Positions 39,768 through 53,432 are shown, counted from the stretch's first letter. The stretch is 64,000 nt of DNA from Zonotrichia leucophrys gambelii (GCF_028769735.1 NC_088175.1:1798001-1862000), one strand, 5' to 3'. A program made the numbers and translations. Notes: generated by a model from the sequence alone, not told the origin.

Positions 39768-39945
39768 AATCACAGAATCCTGGAATGGTTTGGGCTGGAA
39801 GAGACCTCAATGATCATCTCATTCCACCCCTGCTGTGGGCAGGGGCACTTTTCAGACCAGATTCCTCCAAGGATCATCCAGCCTGGGCCTGACCAGGGAT
39901 GGGGCACCCACAACTCTGGGCAGCTTTTCTCAGCTGGAAACTTGA
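39768..39945 (-). mobile_element. CR1 LINE 3' fragment (reverse)
   Basis: It opens with AATCACAGAATCCTGGAATG then 'gtttgggctggaagagacctcaatgatcat', the reverse complement of a CR1 3' end. It continues with 'ggatcatccagcctgggcctgaccagggatggggcacccacaa'. The far (5') boundary is diffuse. Confidence 0.92.
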
Positions 39946-40338
39946 CCCTGCATGTGTGTGCTGTGTTCAGGGACCCGTTCCCACTCATTTTTTCTTCCAG
40001 AAAGAGGCAACAAAGGAGTTACTTGGGCTGCAAGTCCAGGCAAACAGCCTGTACTAAGTGTGTTGAGAATGTTGTGTCCTGAGGAAAGGGCAGTTTGGGA
40101 GGGGGTTTCATCTTTTCTTGCTTAAAACTTCTCTCCACTGAGCAAGAGGCTCAGTCTCAGCCATTTGTGCCCACTTTCCATCTCATGTTGGAGTTTTTAG
40201 CATCAAAGAAGGCTTTTGAAAGAACACCTGCATTCTTCTACAACTTGTGCACTGATTTCTTTGCATGGATGATCTTCAAAGGGCTACACATCTGTTCTGC
40301 TGCATTCATAGGCCCTAAAAATGATGCCATTTGTTTGG

Positions 40339-40393
40339 AATCATAGAATCATTAGGGCTCGAAAATACCTCCAAGATCATCAAATCCAGGAAG
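40339..40393 (-). mobile_element. Short CR1 LINE 3' tail (reverse)
   Basis: About 55 bases, AATCATAGAATCATTAGGGC then 'tcgaaaatacctccaagatcatcaaatcc', match the reverse complement of the extreme CR1 3' end. It is a very short truncated copy. Confidence 0.85.
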
Positions 40394-41366
40394 TAATTCT
40401 AAAGAATTACAAAATTTCTGATGTTTCTCCTGCAAATGTACTGATTATTAAAATGTCTGTGTGCAGGCTAGGCTAGCATTAACAATCCTTCATCATCAGA
40501 ACCTCTCTGGTCATGCAAACCCAATACACAATTAATGTATATCATGGGATATTTTCCTCCATCACACCAATGTAGAAAGATCCCAGTGGCTCTGGAGTGC
40601 ATATTTCCATTAAGGATTCAACAGGCTAGTCACAGTCCAAAACAGTTTTCATTATTTCCTAAATCAAAGTTATTCACACTTCCAATTTCCTTTACAATTC
40701 ATTGTTGGTTTTTTTTTTAACAAACTGTTGTTAAGCCCAGCACACTGTTGGTCAAAACCTCTGATTAAATTGTTGATCCTGTGTTCCAACAGCTGCTTCT
40801 GTACTTGTAGAGACACTCTCTAGCTGGTTATGACTTTTTTTCCCACTAATGGGATTGAGTGTCATTGACTGGGGTAGGCAGCCAAAGACTTTCTTGAGAT
40901 TTTTTTATTTTGACTAAAGGCTGTGCTCAGAAAAATCAATATTACAGAAAAAAACCAACCTATCAACATTTCCCTTTACATACATTTGCTTTATTTGATT
41001 ATGTATCCCAGCCACAGAAGGATGGGCACTGAAATCAGGTGGATAACCTGCAGCCAGGGAACTCTGCCAGTAATTCAGTATATTTTGCAAATTGCAACAT
41101 TTCTGCTCTTGTTTTGGTTCTTTAATCGAGAAGAAAGAATTACAGCTGGTTGTACTGACCCACTCAAAGGTGTTTGTAAATAAAGTATGAACCACAAAGC
41201 TGTATCTAGTCCTTTTCTTACAGTTTTTCACCACAGCAGTGCCTCTTAGGCTTTTCCACTGAGTTTTTCAAACTCAGCAAAAGCATCTGTGAACCATTTT
41301 GCCAGCTGCAGTGAGCCACGGGGCTTTGCATTTGGGAAGAGAGACAACAGTATAAACAATGCAAAA

Positions 41367-41513
41367 AACCATGTCCCCAGGTGCCACATCTACACATTTT
41401 TTGAACACTTCCAGGGATGGTGACTCCACACTTCCCTGGGCAGCCTGTTCCAATGGCTGTCAACCCTTTCAGTGAAGAAATTTTTCTTAATACTTTTCTA
41501 CCTCTACAAAAAT
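41367..41513 (-). mobile_element. CR1 LINE fragment lacking the 3' tail (reverse)
   Basis: The order 'accatgtccccaggtgccacatctaca', 'ccagggatggtgactccac' and 'ccctgggcagcctgttccaatg' is a CR1 3' UTR segment in reverse orientation. It closely parallels part of the larger copy at 47242-47685. The terminal repeat expected on its left is missing. Confidence 0.85.
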
Positions 41514-41627
41514 TTATTTTTCTGCCACAAGTGGGCTTGAATAAAATCATCATGAATGATACCTGTGATCAAATGAGGCATCAAAATCACTTATTCCTCA
41601 ACAAGAGAGCTGGAATCAGGTGTAAGT

Positions 41628-41938
41628 ACCTGAAAGGAGCCTATAAGAAAGATGGAGAGGGACTTTTTACCAGAGCCTGGAGTGACAGGACAGGGGGAAT
41701 GGCTTCAAAATGAAAGAGAGAAGGTTTAGATTGGATAATAGTACAAAAAATCTTTGCTATGGGAGTGGAGAGGCCCTGGCAGGGGTTTCCCAGAGCAGCT
41801 GTGGCTGCCCCATCCCCAGACATGTTCAAGCCAGGCTGGATGGGGCTTTGAGCAAGCTGGGCTGGTGGAAGGTGTCCCTGCCCATGGTGAGGTGATTTCA
41901 GGTCCTTTCCAACCCAATCTATTCTAATTATTCCATTT
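41628..41938 (+). mobile_element. CR1 LINE 3' fragment
   Basis: It runs from ACCTGAAAGGAGCCTATAAG through 'gtgacaggacagggggaatggcttcaaaatgaaag', 'cccagagcagctgtggctgccccat' and 'ggtggaaggtgtccctgccc' to TCCTTTCCAACCCAATCTAT. It is about 115 bp to the right of an opposite-strand CR1 fragment. Part of the 'ggcagggggttggaac' block is deleted. Confidence 0.93.
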
Positions 41939-41939
41939 C

Positions 41940-44900
41940 TATGGATGTTTGCTATAATTAGGAGGGCAGCAAGCTCCAGCCCAGGCCCTTGAGGAGGGCA
42001 CTGACCCTCTGTGGCTATTAAAGAAGGTAACAGCAGGCTCAGGCTGTTCAGGAGAGAAATACAAATAAATCCCTACGGGTACAAATAAGGCACATTCAAA
42101 TGTGTTTAATTGTGTGTGCCTGTCTGGCAGTCTGGCTCATCATTCCTCTTTCCATTTCTCACTCAGAGGGTCACCAGTGCCTGAAAACAATGATGTGCCA
42201 AGGAAGCCAGTTCCTTGTGGGGGCATGACTCTGCTCCACACAGACACTTTCCCTGCTGTCACTTGGCAAAATTCAGTATGTGCCTTGAAAATTCAAAATA
42301 TAAACAAGAGAGATGAACCAGGGCCAGTCCTGTTGCCAGCAGAAGTCTCAAACCTTCCCAGTAAGTGAAGAATGCCTCTCCTCTGCAAATACCACCAATG
42401 TCTCCATTCTTTTCAGCTTAACCAGAATGATTCTTTTGCAGCTTTTAACCTATGAGAAAACTGGAGCAAAAATACCATAGTTGAGCACACATGTATGAGA
42501 CTATAAAACCACTCAGTGCCTCACAATACACAATTTTTTCAGGCAAGTTTCTCCCATCTCCTAGTTCTCCTATTCCTGTGAATTGCTTATTGCTTTTCTT
42601 TCTTCCTCAGGATCATTTTCCCCTGTAACTTTGTAATTCTTTAACAGTTCTTTCACAGTTAAAAATCTTCAGGGTATTTAGGTGTTCTAAGAATGACACA
42701 ACTGTCCCCTGTATTGTCCTTTAGTGGCTTCTGGTCATTCCCATGTTCCAGGATGCACCAAGTTACTGCAGCTTTTTCCTGAAAATTGATAAATCCTATA
42801 CCTGAGCTAAACAAATAGAAAAAAGCCAAGAATTTATGAGAGTGAGGAGAATTATGATCCTTTCAGAGAATTACTAAACTGAATTAACAAGAGTGACAAC
42901 TTCTTAACTGGGAGAGAAAGCAGGGAGAAGAATTCAATGGAAGTTAATACTCCTGGCTAAAGAGTTGAAAAATCCATTCTGTATTTTATCAGGGAAATTA
43001 TTTTGAGGAAGAAAAAATAAAAGAAAATTGTAAAAGTATATGAACATACACTCAAATATATGAAATATATGAAAGTGTATACGAGCATGAAAATAGTTGT
43101 GATGCTTTAGTAAATGAGGAGTTGCCATCTCTTGTGAAGGAAACCCAATCTTAATTTTTAGTATTTCCTGTGCTGTGGCCTTGTGTGGTGTAGGCAAGTT
43201 GCTGAATGGTTAATTTTGACCTGTGCCATTATAATGTACATTATTTCTTATTGGAATTATGTCCAGTTTTGGCTCCCAGACATTCATCCTATCATATGTT
43301 GATTACTGTAAAAAATATTGTCATTACTGAATTTATTCCCGTATGCAGACTGAAGATCAGAGTCTGCAGTGCTCACAGGCTGTTTCAAGCAGAATAAGCA
43401 GCCTCTGAAAACCTTCTGTCTTCTCTCCTGTGGTTTCCCAGCCCAGGAGAGGGGAAGGGCTGCAGGGTCAGTGCAGAAGAGGCCCTGGAGCCAGGCTTGT
43501 ACTTTTGGGGTTTGATTTTCCCCCCTGTACATTGTGACCTCTGCAAGGAAAATACTGATGAGTTTAGGCATCCCACTCTGGTGGTCATCCCACCAAACCT
43601 GAGTTCAGCAGTTCTCACAGATGTGTGGCAGGATTAGATACTCATATTCTTGGCTATTTAATTTTATTGTTAATAAATAATGTAATATTCTTGTTAATTA
43701 ATTTTACTAGTAATTGTGATGTCTTCACAGAAGCCTCTGTTGTAAAAGGAATTTTAAACATGCTAAAGTCTGGATGTTTCTCACATGTAAATAGATCTCA
43801 GTGGCACACAGGCTGTATTAAACACTGTATTTGAGCTAAAGCACCTAGAGAAAGACAATTCCTTGTAGGGGGCTGAAGCCAGGTGCCCACCAAGCCACTC
43901 TGTGAGTCCCCTCCTTCAGCAGGGTGGGGACAAGGGAAATGAGATGGAAAAAGCCTCATGGGTCACGATAAAAGTTGTTAAATTAAGCACAAGCAAAGCC
44001 ATGCATGGAAGCAAAGGAAAACAAAGTATTGATTCCCTACTTCCCACCAGCAGGAAAGGTCCAGCCACTTCCTGGGATGGTGTAGGGAAGGATGGAATGC
44101 CCTCCCTCTTTCTCCAGTCTCAGTTTTTATTGATGACCAGGCACCAAATTGTTTGAAACATGCCTTTGGTCACTTGGGGTCAGCTGTCCTGGCTGTGTCC
44201 TCTCCCAAATCCTGGTCCACCCTGCTGAGGGGAGGATGCTGGAGAGGCAGCTTGGTGCTGTGGAGTGCTGGGCAGCAGCAGCCAGAGCAGCTTTGTGTTA
44301 TTTATCAACACCTTCCCAGCCTCCAATACACAGCACAGCCCTGGCAGGGCTGCTCTGGGCACAATTAACTCCATCCCAGCCAGACCAACACAGTACAAAA
44401 AATATCATCAGCCTTCCCATGGACTCTCACAGCCATTTCAGACCTGTCCTGGTTTCCCAGAATGATGATTTTAAAGGGATTGTCAGTGCCCTTAGGGCAG
44501 TAAATACAACACTGCTAAAGTGTTGGTAAACACAAACAGAGCCACAGGAGAGATCCATGGGTTTTTCAAGCTAAAATGAAATGAAACAGACTTGGTTTGT
44601 CATCTCTTCCTACATAATGCACAATGGCAGCAAGCACACACAGGCTCCTGCACACACTTCGTGCTGTTTCCCAAGTGTGTGTGGTGTTAAGAGCTCCCAA
44701 AATTTCTAAAACCCACACAGGAACACAGCAGGGCAGTCAAGTCCCTGCAGCAGAGGACAGAAGGGAACAGCCCCTGAGTGCCCCATGGTCTCTCACCTCA
44801 CACCACCTCCACATCACCCTCAGCTGTTCTTGTTCTCCCATCCAGCTCTTTAAGGACAAAACACGCAAAAGAAAACACCAAAAGGTTGCTTTAGTGCCAC

Positions 44901-47241
44901 CCATGGTCAAAAGCCTCTGTCCATCTTTATCTTGAGGCTGCAAAGGATCACAGCCTGGACTTTTCAGAGGGCAGAGTTTGATAAAAGTCCTTGCTCAGTG
45001 GAGAGGAGTTGGGCTAAGCACAAACCTCAGCCCCACTGCCCCGTCCCCAGGCCCAGCTCCTGCTGGACTGGCACAAGAGGTTCCCTGCCTGTGTTTCCCT
45101 TCCCCTCACACTCATTAGCAAGGAAAACAGGGCTGGCAGCAATCCCAGCACTGCGTTTGCTAAATGGATCTATTAAAATGTAAACAGAGATCACGTTGCA
45201 GGGCATCATCATAAAACACCGTGGCTGACAGCTCAGCTGGTTCCAAACCCTGCCTGGGCTCCTCCTGCACATCCCAGTCCCACTTTCCTGACTCTTCCTC
45301 CTCTCTCCCAACATTTGCCCTCTGGGTTTTGTGAAGGCTCATCATTATCTGTCAGTGCCCTGCAGCCTCACACCAACAGGAGCCTTGCTGCATCTCCAGC
45401 ACGTTTTGTGGAGCCCCACAATCTCTCTGAGGCTTTCTGCTTTAGGAAAACAGAAATCACTGTAATAAAGGTCTCCTCAGAGCCCTCTTGCCATCCCTCA
45501 GAAGCCCTTGAGTTTGCAGTTTAGCACTGATGGAGCACAGGACAGGCCACACGGGTTACACCTGTCCTACTCCTGCCTGATACACATCTAGGAGGAGTTT
45601 TATCACCTCTTTGTCTGACTTCCAAATGAACATTTTCCTGCTCTCTCCCCTGCTGCCCCTCCTCTGCTCTCCCCAGGGGCTCTCAGGAAACCACCAAGCC
45701 ATTGCTTTTTTCTCTTCTAAGAATCCTTTAAAATCGTGTGTTCATTCCCCTCCCTGCCAGCTATTCTGCAAAAGCTTGACAGAAATGGGAAGGGGCTGGG
45801 GAAAGGTTGGGGGTTTCTGGTTTGATGACCTTGTATTGCTGCTGTTCTCATCTCCTTCCCCTTCCCTGAGTGGTTTATTCCCTCAGTACATCAGCTCTGT
45901 GCCCCTTGTCTCTCTGGGGTTCCAGACCCCAAGCTTCAAATGTTTAAATTAAACAAAAAAAATTACCCCAGGTGATGATTTTATAAACTCCACAAGAGGC
46001 CAAAGCAGCAGCAGCCTTGTGGAGCTGAGGGATGGAAGAGAGGCAGGAGCTCCTGATTCTCATCAGCTCTGGCACAGATTTCTTACGTGCAGCTGGGGAG
46101 GTTTTTGCCTCACTTTCCCTCTCTAAAATGAAAAATACAACATCCACACCCAAAGGACAAGCTCTCTGGCAGGACAATCTGTTTATCCACAAAACACCAC
46201 AGGCAGCCTGGACAGAGCTGTGCATCCATGCAGGAAAGCCTTGGGCCCTGCTGGTTGCAATGAACACCATGAGCAGGTGGGAACACATCAGAAAAAAAGT
46301 TAGTGGCACTCAGAGAAGACTTTTCTAAGGAAGCTAAAGAGAGATGCTCTTTTGTACCATTTTCTAAAAGCTGATGCAATATTTATCAATGGGTTTCAAG
46401 ACCATTCTGCTCATGAAATATATTGTAATAAAACCCTCCTAATGGAACCAAATGTGTATTTTTTAATATTAAAAAAATCTAGGCTTTTAGAAACCTAGAT
46501 TTCATTTGGGTTCTGAAGTTTGGAGGTTTTAATTTCATTGCTTGAGAATAAATAACATAACTTTAAAAATCATCCAGTTTATTTTAGTTATACTGGAGAT
46601 AGTGGGAGGGGGGGAACCCAGCTTAAATCCTGTCTAAAATCTGGGAAAAATAATCTTTGAGTGACAGAGGACCATTTTCTTCCAGGAGATTAGTACTAGT
46701 TTATTATTCCAAGTATATATTTAGACTATTCCACTTAACACAGTTGCTTTAATGTCAGCCATGTTAAAACCTTTCTGATAGCTGTTGGCATTCACAAGTG
46801 ATTCCAAGCTCCAAAAAGTGGAGCAAAGTGCCTCTCAGAGCAGCATCTGAGCAGGGCTGCTCACACCTGATCCCTCTGCACATTCCAGCAGGGAACATGG
46901 CAGGGGGCACAATGCACTTCCCACTCTTCTTCCAATATCCTGCATGAAACCCCACAGCCCAAAATGTCAGGGAGCAGGAGAGTGCTCTTGGAGCACTCAG
47001 TAACATTCTTGCAGTTTGGGATTAAAATTATTTCTTCTTAATAAACAGCATGTTTCCTGGGTATTTGGTCCAATACTTTGTGGGACGTAGGGAATAAATA
47101 CTCAAGGGCTTCCCAGTGCTTGTGTGGGGAGCCAGGGAGGTGGAATTTTCCTGGTCACTGTCAGGTTGACCTTTGCCTAAAGAACAGAAATGGTTTGAGA
47201 TCAATCAGGAAGAGCAAGGCAGGGAACAGGAGGCCCTTAGA
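41940..47241. other. Intergenic sequence
   Basis: Unique sequence of moderate GC with no recognised exon, RNA gene or transposon. Several open frames of 60-126 codons occur around 44150-46380; none has a recognisable domain, and they overlap on both strands. A 9-base perfect inverted repeat (AAATCTAGG / CCTAGATTT) lies at 46475-46502. Confidence 0.5.
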
Positions 47242-47685
47242 GATCACAGAACCACAGAACCATTGTGGCTGGAAGAGAGCTCCAAGATCATTGAGTGCAA
47301 CCATCAGCCCAGCCCTGCCAAGGCCACCCTGAACCATGTCCCCAGGTGCCACATCTATACCTTATAAATCCCTCAAGGGATGGTGACTCCCCCACTGCCC
47401 TGGACAACCTTTTCTGTGAAGAATTTTTTTCTTTTCCAATCTAACTCTCCTCAGGCCCAGTTTGAGGCCATTTCCTCTTATCCTGTTCCTCGTTCCCTGG
47501 GAGCAGAGTCCAATCCCCACCTGCTCCACCCTCCTGTCAGAGTCCGACAGGTTCTCCAGATCAAACACCCCCAGCTCCCCCAGCTGCTCCTCATCTGACT
47601 TGAGCTCCAGCCCCTTCCCCAGCTCCATTCCCTTCTCCAGACCCACCCCAGCCCCTCTTGCAGTGAGGGGCTGGAACTGGACAGC
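47242..47685 (-). mobile_element. CR1 LINE 3' fragment, ~440 bp (reverse)
   Basis: Reading plus, it begins GATCACAGAACCACAGAACC then 'ggctggaagagagctccaagatcattgagtgcaacc', a reverse CR1 3' end. It continues through 'tgtccccaggtgccacatc', 'cctcaagggatggtgactcc' and the C-rich CR1 block ending 'agtgaggggctggaac'. It is the most complete reverse-strand copy here. Confidence 0.93.
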
Positions 47686-47689
47686 ACAG

Positions 47690-50600
47690 GGGGACAATCA
47701 CTGCCCTGACAAAGCCCAGGTGCCATTGGCCTTCTTGGTCACCTGGGTTCTGCTGTCTCAAGTGTCAGTTCAGCAACACTCTCTTTTTGTAATAAGATGA
47801 CACCAGATTGCACAGGAAGTTAAAGAATCTCTAAAAAACAAAACAGGGAAAAGAATGGGAAGACACAAACACAGCAGCTCTTGCTCCTCTAGGAGGAGCA
47901 ATAAATCCTGCTCCACACGTGCAGGGTTTATTCTCCTGGACCTTGGATTCTGAGCCAGCAGAATGCTGGCGTTTGCAGCCACATGAGCTGTGCAGAGCTC
48001 CCTGTGGCCTTTCCCCCCTGAGCTGCTGAGCATGGTCCAGGTGAAGCCCAGGATCCACAGGGAAAGGCTGAGCCGTGGCTGGACTCACCCAGCAGGGTGG
48101 AAAACACGTTAAGGACTGGAGGGGTTTGTACTTTGCAAACAAAAGGAAGTTCATTTCCTCTATTAGCTCACCATGTGCAAAAACACGCCTGGAGCTCTTG
48201 AAATACCTTCACTTATTTCTGCATCTACCAAATTTATTTATAGAGCCATCTGGAAAACACTGGCTCTTCATTTGCAAGATACTGTGGAGCTTTTTGGAAT
48301 TGTTGCACCAACAAAACTCTCTAAAAACACCCTCACCTACAGAAATTGTCAACTGTAATCAAATCTCAGGATTTTTTTTGTGTGTCTGTGTCTTTAAACT
48401 GACCAGGTAGTTAAAACTGCCGTATAAATAGGTAATTCTTCACATTAATTTTGCCATGCTTGTAAATCTATTAAATGTGTCTAATAATAAATCAGCAAAT
48501 GGGTCTAATACACACCCCTGTAAGAAACCACAAATACTTCAGCTATGTCTCGTTTAAATGCAGTCCTGGGGCATTCTAACAGCTTAGAAAATAAATGGGA
48601 GCAAATTTTTCTATGAAACAGAATAAACCTGCTCACTTAAAACATCTGAAAGAAAAGCAAGGTGAGCCTGGGAGACAGGAGTGTCCAGGCTGGCAGGTGG
48701 GGACAGGAGAGGGAAGAGCAGCTCCCACCCCCTGCACATGGCCCAGAGCTTGCTCAGAACAGCTGAGCTACAGCTCACTCACTGTCTAGGCATCCTGGCA
48801 ATAAACCACAACAGAAATGTTAAAATAATAACACTATTAAGAATAAATAAGGATTTGGGCTTATTTTAGCCAAAATGTTTTAACAAAGCTCCACTATTCA
48901 TTCCTTGGCATGTGCTGGGATGCCTGTGTGCTCCTTTTACTACATTCCTGAATTGCCTTCATGCTTTCTTCTGTTTGCAACAGTTAGGACTCCATAAGTT
49001 CAACCAAACCATAAGAATTCCAACAATGATTTTATCTACCTGTGGCTTAATACCACACACATCTAGAAAGCTACACAAGATCTTTATTACTGCCAGGTTG
49101 ATGGGTTGCTATCTCAAGGTATCCTCCTGACCCATACAGCATTATGTGTCTTCATTTATCAAAACAAGATTGTTTTCTAAAATGCTCGTTGCTTTCTAAT
49201 AAACACTAGTCTTTGATTTTTGGGGTGTGAAGCACAACCACCATTCTGTTCTGATCCAAGGAACATCCCCCTGTTTATGCTGATCCACGATGTGTCAATC
49301 CTAAACTGAGATAATTCACCCAGTTCATTGCTAGAGTGAAGCCCTGAGCCTTCCTTCTTCAAATGATGAAATTTTTCAAATTTCTGTTTGAAAATTTGAA
49401 ATGTTATTGTTTGAAAACACTGCACTCTGCATTCTCTGAATGCCTGAGTGAAAAACCTTTAAAGGAACCTTTGAGAGCTCCTTGTACCAGTCAGAGCTCC
49501 CAACAGAAAAATGTGCCAGCCTCAGTTTCTCCAAGACATGTCAGTCCACCTTTCTGCCTTCATTTTCCATGTATCTGCATTCCTGAAATCAAAGACAAAA
49601 ATCAGAACCACTGTGCTTTGTCTATGGGCATTGCTCTCCAGAAGTCCCAGCAAAAGTTAAGGGAGCCACTTCCAGCTGTTTGGCCTGCTATTTATTAAAA
49701 TAAATTCAATTTCTTTTAACCTGGACTTGAAGTACTGAGGGCTGGCACACATTGTACTTGCAGGTAAATTCCTTTAAAAATCAAGAATTTCTGTATTAAA
49801 AACATCAAGAAAACTGGACTCAGTCTCTAAAACTGCTTCAGTTTTTATCTAATATACTCTCCAAATCAGTAATATCAAATATATTACCTGGGATGCAACA
49901 GTCCTTCAGTGCCCTACTGTGTGTTTTGAGTTATTAGACCTTCTTTTTTCCCACATTTCTCCAAATTATTATTTTAAATCACCACTGAGAGCTCCCCTGA
50001 ACTCCTCCCAGCATTTCTCACTGCCAGTTCTGAGTTCCTGCAGCCACAGGCTGCTCAGGTGCCACCTTTATGGGATTGGAGCTCCATCAGATCTTCAGTC
50101 AGAGCATGAGAGAGTAAAACTGAAATTGCTATTCAAAATGTAATCTATTCCCTTAAAAACATCGGTGCCAAGATTGCAGGAAAAGTATACAGAATAGTAT
50201 TTTCTGACATTCTATTTCCAGAAAAGAAGATAACTTTCAAAATACAGATTTCAAAGTCTCCAAAGGCATGAGGAGGAAGGCTGGAAGAAACACACGTGTA
50301 GAAATCCCAGCAGGACAGAAGAGCCTGTCAGGAAGCTGAGGCCAGGCCTGCAGTGGCAGCACTGCAGGTAACACCTCTCCCCTGTGCCAGGCCTCAACTG
50401 GTGCAGAAAAAGAAAACAGAAAACAAAAAGTTCTCAAATATCCTCAGAATTGGTTGATAGGCTATCAGGAAATAACTCTGCTAAGGAAGCAGGGAGCTGT
50501 ACAATCACCCCAGTGCAGCAAGTTCAGACTGAATTGCTGCCTTCAGCTGTCCACACCAACTCCTGCCCTCCTGTTTTCTCATGGCACTGGGAATCCACAA

Positions 50601-51317
50601 ATCCATTGGTTCCTGCAGAGCAGGGAGAGCAAGAGTGGCTCAACCAGTGGCTCACAGCTCCTGGAAGAAAAGAACAGCCAGCCCTGGTGAGTGAACACCT
50701 CCTGCCTCTCACACGCTTCACTGCCAAATCACACAGACAATCTCACAGACAAACCCATCTCACAGACAAACAGGAACTGGCTTTTATGCTTAAAGGGTGT
50801 TTATGTCTTGCATAATTTATTTGAGGTCCTATCCTGCTTCCATCAAGCTCAAGAATAAGCTCTTACATGTGTTTCTAAAGGTAAGAGGGTCCAGCTCCTT
50901 ATGAAGGAGCTTCCCTGGAGAGATGCCCTGTCAGAGGCTCAGCTGGGGCCAACCTCCCCTTTTTCTTCTCTCCCTCTGCTTCCCACTCCCCATTTAGTGT
51001 GGTTGGAAGTGCAGAGTCCAGCAGACCCTGCACAGGGCAGGAGAGCTCCCAGAGGAAAGGAACAGGACTCATCTCTTCCGAAAAACAGCCAACACAACTC
51101 CTCACTACCCCGTCCAAAAAGAGACCAAGAAGCCAAACAACAGGAGACCATTTTGAAGGGGTGAAAAAAATTCCAAATTAACCATGGCAGATGATCTTTA
51201 GGAGATGGGCAAGTGTGTCAGCTCTTTCAGGAGCACAAAAGCTTTGCTGATGGACTGACAATGCAATTAACTGCATCCATACCCTCCTGACAGAAGGGAG
51301 CCTCTCCCCAAAACACA
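47690..51317. other. Intergenic sequence
   Basis: Unique sequence without recognised genes. A stretch near 50735-50775 repeats 'tcacagacaa' three times imperfectly. The open frames have no family resemblance. Confidence 0.5.
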
Positions 51318-51600
51318 AATATTTCAGGGTGAGTGCCAAGGGGATGGGACCAGGCTCTTTCCAGTGACAGGACAAGGGGCAATGGACAGAAACTGATGCA
51401 CAGGAAGTTCCATCTGAATATGAGGAAAAACTTGTTTGTTGTGAGGGTGGCAGAGCACAGAATGGCTGCCCAGAGAGTGTCTTGGAGATATTCAAACCTT
51501 GCCTGAACACAATCCTGTGCAACCTGCTCTAGTGAACCTGGGGGTTGGACCAGGTGATCTCCAGAGGTCCCTTCCAACCCCAACCAGTCCAGGATCCTGA
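51318..51600 (+). mobile_element. CR1 LINE 3' fragment
   Basis: Key blocks in plus order are 'ccagtgacaggacaaggggcaatgg', 'aagttccatctgaatatgagg', 'gtgagggtggcagagcac', 'ggctgcccagag' and 'ggttggaccaggtgatctccagaggtcccttccaacccc'. This is a CR1 3' region of a subfamily different from the 33545 copy. The terminal repeat is lost. Confidence 0.92.
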
Positions 51601-52375
51601 AAAACACAAGATGCAGCTCCAGGAGTGTGCAGGGGCTGAATCAGCGTTCCCATGACAAAATGCACTGCTTCACACAACTCTGACCCACAGAGCCACAGCA
51701 CAGCAGGAGCCAAGAGAAAGCTGTCATTTGGAACAGGGTAAAGCCTGCACTCATGTCTTTAAAATGTTTTACTGTATCAGCTTCTCTGCTAAGGGATATT
51801 TGAATGTAGATATGTAGTTTGAATACACAGGACATGTGCCATATACAGTCTGACCACAGAATAGATTATGGCTGGGAATTAGCTAAATAAATTCCACCCA
51901 GAAATGAATTCACAACTTTAGATTTGTCAAATAATTTCCACCTCATCTCCAAAGTGTGGGTAAAATCCTACACTCAAGTAATTGATGAAGTTATCCACAG
52001 ACTGTGGGATGTCATCCTGAACAATCTTTTACTTGAAGAACAATGATGAGCATGCAAGCACTGCACTTTAATTACAGAGACAAGAGAAAGAAATGAAGAG
52101 GACATTTCAGGACATGCCAAATGCAAGTAAGTTAATTTTCATGTTTTTATGTTTATAGCAGGATAATCTGCTGCTCAGATATACCATAGAGCACTTTTAC
52201 TATAAACTCTGAATAAAAATGGCCATGTTTTTTGCATTTAAGAAGTCTATCTGGATTTCTGCTTTTCATTTACTGGAACAAACCTGATCCTGCTTCCGGA
52301 ATGAGAGCTTCCCCTGGGGTTAAAGCATTCACACAGTGATGATTTCCTAAAGCCACTTGCACAGAACTTCAGTGA

Positions 52376-53432
52376 CGTGAGGTCTATAAAGGTCACAGCT
52401 GGACTCCTGCAAGGCCTCTGACACAGTCCCCTCCTGCACCCTTCTGGAGAGGGATGGGTTTGATGTTGGGCTGTTGGGGGGATGAGGAATTGGTTGGATT
52501 GTCCCATCCAGAGGGTAATGGCCAACAGCTCCATGTCCAGACAGAGGCCAGGGGTCTGAAATGGGACCAGCACTGTTTAATTAATGGCACAGACAGTGGG
52601 ACCCAGTGCAGCCTCAGCAAATCAACAGGTGACACCAAGGCCAGAGGGGCTGCTGACACTCCTGAGGGATGAGATGCCATCCAGAGGGACCTGCACAAGC
52701 TCAAGAAGGGGGATCACAGGAATCTCATGAGGCTGAACAAGACCAAGTGCTGGTGCTGCACCTGGGTCAGGGCAGCCCTTGGTATCAATCCAGGCTGGGG
52801 ATGAAGGGATCAGAGCAGCCCTGCCAAGGACGCAGTGCTCCTGCTGGAGAGGCTGGCAATGTGTGCCTGCAGCTCAGAAAGCCAATCCCACTCTGGGCTG
52901 CACCCCCAGCAGCGTGGGCAGCAGGGCCAGGGAGGGCATTGTGTCCCTCTGTCCCTCTGCTGAGAGGCACCTGCAGTGCTGGGCCAGCTCTGGGACCCAG
53001 CACAGGAGAGATGGCTCAAAGGAGGCCACAGAGATGCCCAGAGGGCTGGAGCACCTCTGCTGTGAACAGAGGCAGGCTGGAGAAGAGAAGGCTCTGACAG
53101 ACCTTACTGCAGTCCTTCAATACCTGAAGGGGGCCTATGGAAAAGATGGGGACAAAGGTTTTAGCAGACCCTGATGGGATGGGACAAGAGATAAAAGTTT
53201 TCAAATGAGAGGGTAGATTCAGATTATACACAAGGAAGACTTTTTACAATGAGAGTGGTAAAACACTGGCACAGGTTGGCTGCCCCATCTCTGGAAACAT
53301 TCAAGGTCAGGTTGGATGGGGCTCTGAGCAACCTGGTTGAATTGAAGATGTCCCATCTCCTTGCAGGGGGGTTGGACCAAATGGCCTTTAAAGGTCCCTT
53401 CCAACCCAAACCATTCTGTGATTCCATGACTC
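52376..53432 (+). mobile_element. CR1 LINE copy, ~1.05 kb, with decayed ORF2 end and 3' UTR
   Basis: This is the longest CR1 here. The first ~500 bases look like the degraded C-terminal coding part of CR1 ORF2 (reverse-transcriptase protein). No intact frame remains and several frame breaks are present. The 3' UTR follows with 'gcagtccttcaatacctgaagggggcctatgg', 'ggctgccccatctctgg', 'ggttggatggggctctgagcaacctggtt' and AAGGTCCCTTCCAACCCAAA, ending in CATTCTGTGATTCCATGACT. Frames across it are remnants, not host genes. Confidence 0.9.

Noticed and set aside
42102..42368. 88-codon frame followed by a GTAAGT donor-like site, considered as a novel exon
   Set aside because: There is no recognisable product, no convincing matching acceptor was identified, and one donor-like site is expected often by chance.
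46475..46502. 9-base inverted repeat AAATCTAGG / CCTAGATTT
   Set aside because: It is short and AT-rich, with no associated ends or target duplication; chance is sufficient.
47362..47800. Frames of 111-112 codons on both strands
   Set aside because: They fall mainly within the reverse CR1 at 47242-47685; the proline- and serine-rich reading comes from the C-rich CR1 block.
52669..53174. Plus-strand frames of 142 and 131 codons
   Set aside because: They lie inside the decayed CR1 copy at 52376-53432 and read repeat sequence.
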